A stretch of 64,000 nucleotides of DNA, taken from contig JAOTOL010001310.1 in NCBI GenBank assembly GCA_034440575.1, positions 310,001 through 374,000 on the forward strand, in the 5' to 3' direction. The notes under the pieces were generated by a model. The model was given only the letters and a program-made list of their open reading frames with translations. It was not told where the DNA came from and did no database searches. A program made the translations under genes and the position numbers. Source of the DNA: Imbricaverruca yamaguchii. Taxonomy: Eukaryota; Arthropoda; Thecostraca; Neoverrucidae. Position 1 is the stretch's first letter. Every line of letters starts with the position of its first letter. Shown one piece after another: positions 33,541 through 43,784 of the stretch.

Positions 33541-34889
33541 AACCTACATTTTGAAGGACCTTAATAGCTCAATACTGCTACATTTGTATTGTATTTATTT
33601 GTATACGTGGTGGGAGCCAAACGTCCCACTCTGCCATTCAGCATGACATTAACTGTGAGGTGCTTCAATAGACACGTTTGTATCTTCGGAGATCAACTGC
33701 TGAAATTTGACCTGGTGTGGATAATTTGATTTGATATGTGGATTGGATGGTTGGAATCATTCCCGACTGACGGATTGCCAGCCGGTCTTTCTGGAGACAG
33801 TGAAAAAAATACACCATTTTGCATGGAAAGTCACAGTTAATGGAAGTTTTACGTTTTCATCCTTGGTAATGACTTTCATCTTTTCATAAACATATTACAA
33901 ACACAGATGGTGGTTGTTGTGATGGAAATAAAGTGCATGTTTGCAATGTTTTTAACCCTGTCTTGTTTTTTTTCCAGCAGGTATCAATAGTCTCACTCTA
34001 AGGTGAATATAGAATGGGCTTTGAGAAAATGCATATCATCAGAAAACCTAATGGACCTGTGGTGAAGATGTTCCTGGCATGCTGACAATTATTGTATAAT
34101 GAACTAGATGTGTATCTCCCTGAAGCTAGGCATGATGTTCACAGTGTATCATCACAATGCAGAGGATTATGTAGCATGAACATAAGTGCAGCAATCTATG
34201 AATATGCATGAATTCATGAAATACAAACTCATACCATGCATCTTTTAAAAAACATGTGAAGCTGTAGCACAACCAGAAATTTGGCTGAGCTGACACACTT
34301 AAGGGCTGAATCATGACATTGGCCAAACCCAAGTAATTGTCAGCTAATGCAGGAGGGATATGGAGCAAGGGGATGGGGCATCACCAGCATAGATAGCTTG
34401 ATTTGAACTAAAATTATCCTTTACTCAAGCTCTTCAGAAAAACAGGGAACATTTTATTTGAAGAAAAAGTATTGTTTTCAACTATAGCTTGCACCTAAAC
34501 CATACAAATCAGGTATTTTGCGTCAGCGATTTATTACATTTTACACAATCCAAGCTGAATGACAACGGACTGGCTGGATCAACCCATGAGCTGAACCCCG
34601 TTGAATATCATGACTGAGTCTACAGGCGAAGAATGCAGATTAATCATCTCAGCACTGATTACAGGCAAAGAATGCAGGCATACAAATCTACATTAATAAA
34701 TACAGAAATACCCAAACCTCGATCCTATTCAGCGACTTACGAGGGCTCAGGTTTGTATTTCTAAGTCTTGTGTGCGTCACAATTGTAGGCATGTATTTTG
34801 AAGAAAAATATAATTTATAAAATGTTCCGATATTAATATATGATTCTTTTAAGATCTAAACAGGAAAATAAAGTTCGAATTGTTTCTTC

Positions 34890-36839
34890 ATTTGTCTTAA
34901 CCTTGCTTTAATAAATTTCACAAATACTGCAAATATTAGCAAACATTGTTTATCAAGAACATGGGATGAAAAATTTCATCCTAGGGCTGGCACATTCCAG
35001 GAGGATGAAAAACACATGAAAATACAGGTGAATTTGTGGATGAATACTGGCGAGCATGATGGATAAATCAAAGATCAAAGCAAATATTTGAACGTCTCAT
35101 CATCTTCTACACCTTATAAACGGACAATAGTGCTCTGCCGCGCTCGGTACAAGGAATTATTCATATGTTCATCTGTGGGCTTTTTCGGCCAGTCTGAAGG
35201 ATGAAAAATCCAGGTAAACGCGGGGATTGATATGCGGAAGTGCTACGAATAAATAGCACAACAACTGGGATTTTCCAACTCTCCGTTCATTTTAGTACGT
35301 GAAAATTAGCACAAAACCACTTCCGAAGGTTTTCCTTACATGCTATATTTTTTACAACGCAAGAGCTCCTGACGTGTGGATGCTTGGAAAGTATGCTGCA
35401 AACGAAGACCAGTTCCTTGGTGATATGGCAAGGGAATACTATAAGTGAACAAGAATATAATTATTTCAAGTTCATTTTCTGATTTGAGCACAAAAAATAC
35501 TCGACATGTGCACATTTAAGTGAAAATTATGGTGTTTTTAAATTGCCATTTGTCGATAGCTCACTGGCTTTTTCCTTCGTCACAGGTAACAGCCTGAATG
35601 CCATAATTCTCCCTCGCAATGGAAATATTTGTTCCTATTTTTTTTCATGGCATTCTTTATATTGTTCGAAGTCCTTTCCAGTATAATAGCCTGCCAGCCG
35701 TGCAGGTTACATATACTTTAAAAAATTGCGAAATGTGGATGGTGTCCTGTGGCACTATAGTTTGTCACGAAAGCGCAAAACATCGTTGCGCTGAATTTTG
35801 TTTACATTCAATTGTTTTCATAGCCTTGCATTTGGCATACACGTGCGCACAGTGCAGTGTGAGCTCTATGTGTACTATCTTGAGCGGAGTTAACCAACCT
35901 TAAACCACCTCGGCCTACGTTGCACAGATGTGTGGTACAATGTAGATAATAAATATCTCAATTTACATTGGTGATATATTAGTGGCAGATCTGCGTGTGC
36001 TGTTCGAAGGAAAGCATATGATCAAGGTAGGGCGAGTGGATTCTAAGGTTGTTCTGCTTTGTTGGGAGGGGGAAAATTCAGAGCTGAATTAGGCTGAAAT
36101 AGATGGGAGAGGCGGTATTAGGTATATAGATCTGCAGGGGAGAGGCGGTATTAGGTCTATGGAGGCCGAATGGGCCGCCGGCCATGCCCAAAAGGGAACC
36201 CCACCTCATCTGCTGGAATACATACCCCTCTGGCCTCCTTTCCATCCCCTACTGTTGAAGCGCCACCCATTCGGGAGGTCGGAGTCCGCCCCTCCCCTTT
36301 GGTCCCTGCTTCCTAGGAAGGCAAGTTAGTGCCACCCCGGCACATCTTTACCCTCCACCAGCCCCACAGCTCAGCCACACGCTCTGTAAATTCTTGTATC
36401 CGACCCTATTTGAGACTGAATAATGTGATGCTGAATATCGCTACAGGAAAGGAGCCTTAACATGTTGCAAGGTGTGGACTGGGCTGGAATTATGGATCCA
36501 GCACCCAATTATATTGGCATGAGGACAAGTTTAAAAGAAACTATGAATTTACCAAAGAAGTAGCTAAAATAAGTAGCTAAAGAAACATGAAAGATAATGC
36601 AACTATGAGCCACAGGGGCCAATGGCATAGGAACAGGGCAGTGCCCCCCCACACACTTTGAAGCTCGTGGGCAATATCTGGCATCTTTTCATCTCCCCAG
36701 TAGAAAACATTCCAGTCTCATGGCATATCCTGCTGCCTCCCCCCCCACATAAAAAATATTCCTTATGGCCCTGACAGGTGCCATCTTGGTTACACTTTGT
36801 GGACATTAAGAACTAGTTGTCCACAAAATTTGTTGATTA
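34890..36839. other. Interior of the large transposon, no recognisable gene
   Basis: This segment is absent from the 2-kb derivative. Short ORFs only. 36160-36370 is GC-rich with CCCCTCC runs and may be an older insertion. Confidence 0.45.
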
Positions 36840-37690
36840 GTTATCCATGAAATAATTTTTGTAAAAAATTATTTTCTCCTTTTAATACTAGTATGCTATT
36901 TTTTAGACTGCTCTGTATACTGACCATGCCAATTCTGAGTGATAGCTGGTTCTTATGTTAACTACCTTGCTAGTAGAGAAAGACTGTCTTGTCTTTATCC
37001 TGATATCATTAACTTTGATTTTTAATTGGTGATCTAATAGCTAATTACATAATTTGTATTATCCTAGACATGTATCTGTTGCTGACCATGCATACATTTA
37101 AATACCTTGATGAGACCTCCCCTTATTTTTCTGTATCTAAGTGTACACACATTCATATCTTTATTAATCTTGTCTCATATGCTAGGTTGCTCAAATTACT
37201 AATCCTCTTTTGCACTCTTTAAATATTACCAACTTTTCCATAGCTATAGGGGATCAAGCTCCACAATTTAAAATGTGGCCTAAAATTGTGTTATTGCTTC
37301 TGTTGTATGTTGTAAGAGCATCTTGTCATGAAATCTTCATGCCACCTAGCACCAACCTGCTGTCTATCTGAAAGCCATAGCTCATACTGATTTTCCTATC
37401 AGGATTAAATCAATATGATGTCTTATCCACTTGTCTGTAGCAAAATAAAAATGTTAACGATATTTTTCAGCGAGACCAACCTTTTCCTAACACATGCTGG
37501 GTGTCTTGAATCAATATGTTCCCTTCCAGAAAAGCAACCGTTATGTGATTACTAATTTTTTAAAACATCGTATAGCCTAAGGATGTGGTCTTGCTGGTCT
37601 ATCATTTTTAACTTTCCCCTGTTCGCCTTACTTGAAAATAAGAACTGCATTTGCCAGTTTCCAATCTCCTGAAATTTCAGTACGAAATAT
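36840..37690 (-). pseudogene. Heavily decayed CR1-like LINE fragment
   Basis: On the minus strand, broken frames still read GDWKLANAVLIFK near 37650, a LxxRVQ-like DPL-LWKSW stretch near 37250, and CTLRYRKIRGGLIKVFKCMHG near 37100. The last is the CR1 C-terminal signature also seen in copy 3. Between the first and second blocks most of the palm, including FADD, is missing. Many stops. It lies inside the hAT-type transposon, so it inserted into it or was carried by it. Confidence 0.75.
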
Positions 37691-38007
37691 GATACAAAGT
37701 GAAATCGCTGGCTCTTTCACATTGCAGTCATGGCCATGGCCTGAAATCGCAAGTCACGGCTTAGTCACGACACATCATTTAGCAGATCTGGCATGGTAGC
37801 AGCTTCAAGCTATTTATATTATAGAAATGCAGCTGTTTGCATTACATAATCTTATTCAAAATAGTGTGGTCCCCGCATTGTCCCGACTAGACGCTGCCTC
37901 AATCACAATAGAGGTCGCGGCGCCTTGCCGGCGGTATTAACTGCAAATAATATGTCGCACCTCTACCACTGACCCACACTAATCTGTATCCGTTCTTTGA
38001 CAGTAAC

Positions 38008-38247
38008 ACCGCTGCTGCCTCAATCCTGTGTGCCGGTATCCTGCCACCCTGGTTTGGTTTGGCCGCATCGTCCGCCCAGCACCTACACCGCTGCTGCCTC
38101 AATCCTGTGTGCCGGTATCCTGCCACCCTGGTTTGGTTTGGCCGCATCGTCCGCCCAGCACCTACACCGCTGCTGCCTGAATCCTGTGTGCCGGGATCCT
38201 GCCACCCTGGTTTGGTTTGGCCGCATCGTCTGCCCAACACCTGCATC
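38008..38247 (+). repeat. Three tandem copies of a 79-bp unit
   Basis: GCTGCTGCCT starts at 38011, 38090 and 38169, and each unit carries CCTGCCACCCTGGTTTGG and GGCCGCATCGTC. Copies differ by only a few bases. A short echo (CGCTGCCTCAATC) occurs at about 37891. The array ends about 125 bp before the first ATG of ORF A, so it may act in the 5' UTR or promoter, or as binding sites for the transposase; that is inference. Confidence 0.9.
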
Positions 38248-38374
38248 GGACCTTCCCGTCATCATTCTGAGGTAGCTTTTTCACCTACCATTTTCTTGTT
38301 TTTGTCCTGTGTTCTTACGTCGTTGTCTTGCTGCTTGGATACGTGTGTATCAGGCATGGTGAAAATTAAATCTG

Positions 38375-39199
38375 ATGAAGCTGTGGTATGCTATATATAT
38401 CTTAGAAATATCAGAAAAAGTAATGCTAAGCGACATGCGCAAAACGTGCACAGGGTGTGAAAAACTTAAGGATTTTAGCAAGGCATGTGAGAGAGAGACA
38501 ATGCGACGGAAGAGGCGGGATCGAGATGTCCGTCCAGACCAGATTCGATGTAGCACTGCTGTGGGGACGTCTGGAGACGATGCCACGCCAACTGCACCAG
38601 CAGCAACCACTGACTCTGCCTCCCTCGACTCTGACAGTGATGTAGACGACCCCAGCCCAGCTACTGTCGAGCCGGAAATGTATGACGAGCCCAACAGTGA
38701 CCCCATGGACGAGACGAGACCGACAAGGACAGTGGTCATGAACCCAGACGATGTACCGCCGACAGACGGACACGAGACTGGACGCAGACCTGACGAGCGT
38801 ATGGACAGTATTTCAGTCGGCCACCCTGCCAACGTGGACTGGAACAGACTAAAATGTATTTCGGAAAGATTGGATAAAATCAATGCCGATGTTGATCTCC
38901 TCGCCCGGGAATTTGTGGTTCTTCGCCACAATTTGAGTGCAAACAACCCTGGCCGGCAAATCAGTGCACTAAAAGAATCAATCGACAATCTGAAGGAAGC
39001 CGTGCAGTCAGTGCTGATGGATAGGCGTGCTGCTGGAGGTGGACAGGGAGACGCCGGGATGGACACGGACACTGACACACCAACTGACGTTTTCCATTGG
39101 CTCGTGATGGACCACACAGGCCAGGGTGACTGTGCTCGGTGTAGCACCTGCACACAATTCGGCTCGAGGGGTGGGGGAAAAAAGCTGAGCTCTGGGTAA
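38375..39199 (+). CDS. ORF A of the hAT-type transposon: acidic, coiled-coil protein
   Basis: 274 codons; in-frame ATGs at 38375, 38423 and 38435 leave the start uncertain. A TATATATAT run at 38392-38400 would favour one of the later ones if it is a TATA box. Residues 25-50 hold a CxxC and a strongly basic MRRKRRDRD stretch (possible DNA binding or nuclear localisation). Residues 85-145 are acidic and disordered, 155-215 look like a coiled coil, and 253-259 hold CARCSTC. I recognise no family. Codons 269-270 are AAA AAG within the heptamer A AAA AAG (39178-39184). A -1 shift there enters ORF B's frame, open from 39145, giving a fusion of about 988 residues. Confidence 0.65.
   Translation: MKLWYAIYILEISEKVMLSDMRKTCTGCEKLKDFSKACERETMRRKRRDRDVRPDQIRCSTAVGTSGDDATPTAPAATTDSASLDSDSDVDDPSPATVEPEMYDEPNSDPMDETRPTRTVVMNPDDVPPTDGHETGRRPDERMDSISVGHPANVDWNRLKCISERLDKINADVDLLAREFVVLRHNLSANNPGRQISALKESIDNLKEAVQSVLMDRRAAGGGQGDAGMDTDTDTPTDVFHWLVMDHTGQGDCARCSTCTQFGSRGGGKKLSSG
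39178..39184 (+). promoter_or_regulatory. Candidate -1 ribosomal frameshift site A AAA AAG
   Basis: The heptamer lies in the correct register (zero-frame codons AAA AAG) inside the 55-bp ORF A/ORF B overlap, 15 nt before ORF A's stop at 39197-39199. ORF B is in the -1 frame. No strong downstream hairpin is obvious by eye within 40 nt. The alternative is a one-base indel in the A run of a once continuous ORF. Confidence 0.5.
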
Positions 39200-39240
39200 C
39201 TAAACCTGTCCATCTAGGCCGATACAAAAAGCAAAGGCTA

Positions 39241-41340
39241 ATGACCCACCAGAGCTCCGACCGACATCAACGCGCAACTGAAGTCATGAACGCGACCAAA
39301 CAGGTACCTACAGTAGGTGACCTGACAGCTGGGATGATATCTAAAGCCAAGGAAATGACGTTAAAAAATATGACGACAATCTACAACGGTGTCCTAAGGG
39401 GACACTCGTACGAGGATCATGCTCACGAACATTTACTGCTCAACACTCTTGGCTTTGACGTCGGAAACCAGCATCAGACCGGACCAGCCGCTGCCCAGGC
39501 TGTGGACGTCATCTATGACGTGTTTACCGACGAGGTATCGCGGCACCTGAAGACGCCGAACCCCGCGACTGGCCGCCCCCGACACATGCACTTGACAATG
39601 GACAAATTCACTGAGGCCCATAACCAGTGGCAGGCAGTGAATGTGCGAACTCTGGACAGCGACGGCTCCCCGGTGGTCGTGCACTGCACGACTGCTGTAC
39701 TGCGGAACTACACTGACCCAGTTCCGGACTACACGGCGACACAAACACCGACCAGCTCTGGGACACGGGACCGACATGAGGCCGACGGACGGGGGGTGAC
39801 GAGTCACGTCGTCGATTGTCTCAGACATGACTTCGGACTTACTGACGAGGACATCAGCATTGAGGTCACCTCTTCCTCGTCTGACTGTGAGGCAGTCTAT
39901 TCTGGCAGTAAAAATGGTTTCCGCCGGATATGGAAGGAACAATTTAACAGAAGTCATGTTCATCTAGATGACCGTGACCACCGCCTCGAGACTTTATTGT
40001 CGAAAGTGACGAACGAGGAAGAAGCGACCTGGATGGTGGAGTACATGGACAGCCTGCACCAGGTGATCAGCCTATTTCAGGGGTCAGGACTCCTGAAACG
40101 ACAGCTGCGGAGGGCATCCGCCCAGCTGGATGTGATTAGCCTGTCTTTGCAGCGGCTGATCGAAACCCGCTTCGTGGAGTACTTAGTCATGGCAGTGACC
40201 AAAGTCCTCCACAACCGAGCTGCCATGATCAATGTTCTCCAAAACATGATCGCTCAGGGGTCGCTTTTTACTGGGTCGGCCCAGCGGGTTCTCCGGACGC
40301 TGGAGAGCCGGGAGTTTGTGATGGCGTCGCTGATCATCATCGATGTGATGACGCCCGCTATGGCACTGGGTAAGGCTGGCCAGTCAGCGCTCTACTCGGT
40401 GTTTCGGGACCGCCAGGAAGTGGACAAGTATCTGTCCACCCTGAACAGAATTGCAGTGGGTGCATTCTCTGGCCAGCTGGAGAGGGAGGGGCCGGCGGTG
40501 GCTGACGGCACCGGTTTCCGAGGCGCCGAGGTCGGAGTGACCGAGCAGCACCGGCTGCGGCGTAGTGACATAGAACGCGACGCGACTGACATGACACAGG
40601 CGACTCGGCGACGAACTGACCTGGTGGCGGCGATCCTGCGACTTAGTCCAACGTGTCTTGACCTGACTGACATTGAACGACTCATAATTCACACATTCAA
40701 CATGGACAGGATCGCCTCAACCAGCGCCGACTCCGACTATGGTGAGGCGGCGTTTTCGAACCTGGCCGAGCGGCTGAGTCTGGGGAGTGTGAAGCTGCCA
40801 GGCCATCCGTGCAGCGACAGCTGCTCAGGGACCAAATGTGTGTGCCTCGTCTCCCAGTATCGCGTTTTCAAAGAGCGCGTGAGAGACAGACACAGTGACT
40901 TCGCGGAGTGGCTGCCAACTGACCAGTCCAGCGGTGTAAAAAGTTGGTGTCCCGAGAACGTCCTGCGCACCTTCCAGGACGTGCAGACTGGTCTGCACAG
41001 GGACATCCCTGATATGGTCGAGGTGGCAGAGATATGCCTGATCATGTCTCGAAGCCAGTCAGATACAGAACGGGTTGGAAAAACTGCAAAGCATGTAAGT
41101 GAGGGTCGCTTCGAGGGAAAATTTGATGAAACAAAAGAGGAAAACAAAGATAGGGCAAAGAAAGAAGTGTTCATCATCGAGAATAAGGTGCCTTTGAGAT
41201 TCTTTCCTGCGGCCGCCGTCACTGACAGATGGCTCAGAGATCACCGCCCAGCACTAAAGCGTACCGTGACTGACAGACAGTCCCTCACAGTTAAAAAACT
41301 GAACCGAGTACCGAGGCGCCTGAAATTTATGTTTTGTTAA
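39241..41340 (+). CDS. ORF B: hAT transposase-like protein, 699 aa, intact
   Basis: First ATG is at 39241, but the frame is open from 39145 and may be entered by -1 frameshifting. Features in order, compared with hAT and KIAA1586-like proteins as I know them: HLTMDKFTEA (Asp121, candidate first catalytic Asp), SSDCEAVYSGSKNG (Asp215, candidate second), DDRDHRLETLL (247-250, like the HRLEL of the family), ETRFVEYL (309-311, like the DTRW segment), a Cys cluster at 524-535, and a C-terminus with SDTERVGKTAK, VPLRFF and AVTDRWL (650-665) resembling the hAT dimerisation domain (ERGFS...NPAVxxWL). It is GC-rich with no internal stop, unlike all LINE ORFs here. AATAAA follows 33 nt after the stop. 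Similarity is judged by eye. Confidence 0.7.
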   Translation: MTHQSSDRHQRATEVMNATKQVPTVGDLTAGMISKAKEMTLKNMTTIYNGVLRGHSYEDHAHEHLLLNTLGFDVGNQHQTGPAAAQAVDVIYDVFTDEVSRHLKTPNPATGRPRHMHLTMDKFTEAHNQWQAVNVRTLDSDGSPVVVHCTTAVLRNYTDPVPDYTATQTPTSSGTRDRHEADGRGVTSHVVDCLRHDFGLTDEDISIEVTSSSSDCEAVYSGSKNGFRRIWKEQFNRSHVHLDDRDHRLETLLSKVTNEEEATWMVEYMDSLHQVISLFQGSGLLKRQLRRASAQLDVISLSLQRLIETRFVEYLVMAVTKVLHNRAAMINVLQNMIAQGSLFTGSAQRVLRTLESREFVMASLIIIDVMTPAMALGKAGQSALYSVFRDRQEVDKYLSTLNRIAVGAFSGQLEREGPAVADGTGFRGAEVGVTEQHRLRRSDIERDATDMTQATRRRTDLVAAILRLSPTCLDLTDIERLIIHTFNMDRIASTSADSDYGEAAFSNLAERLSLGSVKLPGHPCSDSCSGTKCVCLVSQYRVFKERVRDRHSDFAEWLPTDQSSGVKSWCPENVLRTFQDVQTGLHRDIPDMVEVAEICLIMSRSQSDTERVGKTAKHVSEGRFEGKFDETKEENKDRAKKEVFIIENKVPLRFFPAAAVTDRWLRDHRPALKRTVTDRQSLTVKKLNRVPRRLKFMFC

Positions 41341-41372
41341 ACATGAAAAGAGCTCTGCCAGTAAGAGATAGG

Positions 41373-41378
41373 AATAAA
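41373..41378 (+). promoter_or_regulatory. Possible polyadenylation signal AATAAA
   Basis: AATAAA 32 nt past the ORF B stop codon. A second AATAAA occurs at 42087-42092. Either could end the transposase transcript. Confidence 0.4.
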
Positions 41379-41554
41379 TGTGTTGCAATATGTCCTGACA
41401 TGCTTATCATTGTATGTGCGATGTCGATGAGATGGAGGAGAGGGAGAGCGGTATCCATTATTTCACAATATGTCTGGTCTGTTCATCTGTTCATGATCTG
41501 TTTCACGATATTACCGATGTATGCACATCGGTACAGCGAGTGCTCATATGAGCA

Positions 41555-41719
41555 AGGATGGTTGGTTATTGGCTTAACAACACGTCGACCGTTGAGTCAT
41601 GTAACATCGCCAATCTCTCACGCCGATTGGTCGCGGGCGAAGAGTAGCGACAGGTGAGACTAGAGCCCACAACCTTTCGATTGTGACACGAGCAGCTTAT
41701 CCCTAGACCGCTCGTCCCA
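41555..41719 (-). mobile_element. tRNA-derived SINE, second copy
   Basis: The reverse complement matches the SINE at 12671-12838: tRNA-like head with CTAGGGATAAGCTGC, box B-like GGGCTCTAGTC, the CCGCGACCAATCGGCGTGAG body, and a CCAATAACCAACC end. CATATGAGCA flanks it at 41545-41554 and 41720-41729. It inserted into the hAT-type transposon downstream of ORF B. Confidence 0.9.
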
Positions 41720-41924
41720 CATATGAGCAGGGAAGCTAGGTTGCTGAAATGTTAGTGTGGAAAAGTGTGTTCTAATTAGCATTTTGCTGTGAGACACCGA
41801 TCTGCACATGCATATGTAGAAAAAGAACACTGTCCTGAGTATGTTGTAAATGAGTGTGTGCCCCTTCAAGCAGACCAGTTTAATTGTTTTCTCATGTATT
41901 CATTCATGCTAAAGCGCGTGTGCC

Positions 41925-41945
41925 GGCGTGTCAAGCCGGCGCTTT
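41925..41945. other. GCCGGC stem-loop
   Basis: AAAGCGC, GCCGGC, a 7-nt loop GTGTCAA, then GCCGGCGCTTT form an imperfect stem around 41911-41944. It lies 3' of ORF B in the transposon. Function unknown. Confidence 0.45.
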
Positions 41946-43018
41946 CTGTCCTTGCGTTAATACTAGGAGAGCGCGAGAAGGTATGTTTGCATGATGGGGC
42001 GTTTTACCGAGCTTCCCCTAATGCGTGGTATTATAGTTTTTAAGCGATTATATCACTCAGACTTTAACGGTTATGGTTGTTGATGCAATAAAGCTCATAT
42101 TTTATGTTCCGAGTGTGCACTACATCATTGGCGTTGAAAGAACGTGGAACGATGGACAAACACAAGAGAAGCTGTTGCTTTCGCTGTTGACTGGTATTCG
42201 TAGAAACTATCCACATTTCCAGTCACACTCGCGATCATATCGATTTGAAGTGCAACCATGCACAATTAAAAGTTGTTATTGGCTTGGTTAGTGCTTCCGT
42301 TGACGGCGTCGGTGCTTACTGTTCAGATGCCTCATTTCACTCGTATATTAAATGTTGATGGTGTGCTGTATTATCTATTTACAAAGTCAAACTGTTTGAT
42401 CGAGTTGCGGCATGGCCTTCACCAGAGATGATGCTCCCTTGAGACCAAAATACTAAGGACATCAACACATCACAAAAAGCAAAACAAAAGCAGTGTCAAT
42501 AATAGTGACATTGCCGTAGTTACGCTCCAGTTACAGCCGAAAAGCAGACGTAGAAATATGCCGGCAGATTATTCGAAAGTGCTGTCAGACACAGACACTG
42601 AACCGGTGATACGGTCGTTCTGCGGGCGCTGGTTCAGCATTTGAGGACGTGACAGGTCACAGGTATGATTGACGAGGACTGGTCAGCGAGGCAGTGGCCA
42701 AGGTAGATGGTACCTGTAACACAATGCCAACCAATCAAATATACCCACATGGCATTTGGGTGAGGCCAGCATCCACGTTGTACATGCAGGTTTAAGTGGC
42801 AGGTCCTAGATGCGCTACATTTATCTTCTCCAAGGGACGGAACAGTCAATTGCTTCGCATTTACCTTTGTACCTTTGCACGCATCACGGTCTGCCATCAT
42901 ACACATTGAGGAGAACCACAGCCATCAAGCACCCTGCATGCACAGGTGAAACAAACACGTCCAAGTATAACATGCAATGTAGGTTTTTGATAGGACGGTG
43001 CACAGGTGTTCTTCCGCC

Positions 43019-43246
43019 ATGTGTGGCAAGATTAATGTGAAGAAGTACCAAACAATGGAATTACCTGTTTCATTTCACGCACCGTGCTACATTCATGAAC
43101 TCAATAAAGAAAGGGAGAAGCAAAATGAGAAGCATGTGAAGGTGCTGACCTCAACAACGTGGTTCAGGAAGAGTGGACACAACATACAATTTGTCCAAAT
43201 TTGTATGATTATGTTTGCTACTCTGGCCATTTGTTTATTTTATTAG
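43019..43246 (+). CDS. Small ORF (75 aa) at the right end of the hAT-type transposon
   Basis: Starts MCGKINVKKYQTM and ends with ICMIMFATLAICLFY, a possible membrane anchor. Length, frame and stop are shared with 5697-5924 in the deletion derivative, and about 65 of 75 residues are identical. A longer reading from 42998 adds seven residues that are not conserved. No family is recognised. It lies about 120 bp inside the element's right terminus. Confidence 0.42.
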   Translation: MCGKINVKKYQTMELPVSFHAPCYIHELNKEREKQNEKHVKVLTSTTWFRKSGHNIQFVQICMIMFATLAICLFY

Positions 43247-43377
43247 TATGATGATGCAATCTGGGTTTTCATCATGATGCATCTATTCAGCATTTTTCAT
43301 CTTTCACTATCTCAGAGTGATTTTATTTTTCATCCTCACAGGTTGTGAAAAAGTAATTTTAAGACACTGTCTGGAGA

Positions 43378-43784
43378 TGTGCGGGTGTTCCATCGGGTGT
43401 CCGTCGCTGAGGAGGCAAATAGACCGAGACTGGAACAGGAACAGAGCGTTAACATTTAGTTACTAAAAAGTTATCTACCGAGATGGTTAATATACCATTT
43501 GATAAACTGTGCACATATTTTTTTAGGCCATCTCTGTTGGTTATTACGGGAGGAAAAGCTATGATTTAGAATCAAATTAATTGGTGTGACCGTGATAGTT
43601 ACTACTTTTTGGAATGTACACATATGTTTTGTTCCCTAAAGCTACACCACAAATCATTGATTTACCTCTCAAATCGTGTGTACATTGAACATTCAGTTGC
43701 CAAGTCTATGGGCGCTGTATGACCGAAGCAGTCGAAGCGCCCCTGAGCCCAAAAAACCAACCAGTTGCCAAGTCTACCACCCGA
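43378..43784. other. Unassigned flank
   Basis: Sequence between the transposon's TSD and the LINE 5' UTR; nothing recognisable. Confidence 0.4.

Larger units (their letters stand above)
33798..43369 (+). mobile_element. Large hAT-type DNA transposon, 9,572 bp, with transposase genes
   Basis: Left end CAGTGAAAAAAATACACC (33798) and right end GTAATTTTAAGACACTG (43369) share CAGTG and a degenerate A/T-rich inverted repeat. TCTGGAGA flanks exactly at 33790-33797 and 43370-43377. The first 1,092 and last 1,071 bp match the two halves of the 2-kb derivative at 5574-7573, which independently fixes both termini. Inside are a decayed antisense CR1 (36840-37690), a 79-bp triplication (38008-38247), overlapping ORFs A and B (38375-41340), a SINE (41555-41719) and a small ORF (43019-43246). 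The 8-bp duplication and CAGTG end indicate the hAT superfamily; the nested insertions explain part of the unusual length. Confidence 0.87.

Noticed and set aside
38008..38247. Coding ORFs across the 79-bp triplication (both strands)
   Set aside because: 79 is not a multiple of three, so the repeated peptides come from shifting frames.
37997..38460. Separate upstream gene ending in the start of ORF A
   Set aside because: The open frame is driven by the tandem repeat and conflicts with ORF A's frame.
39196..39222. Short intron (GTAACT ... TAG) joining ORF A and ORF B
   Set aside because: It would be under 30 bp, too short for a normal spliceosomal intron; the slippery site or an indel explains the frame change better. 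Longer introns using other sites cannot be excluded.
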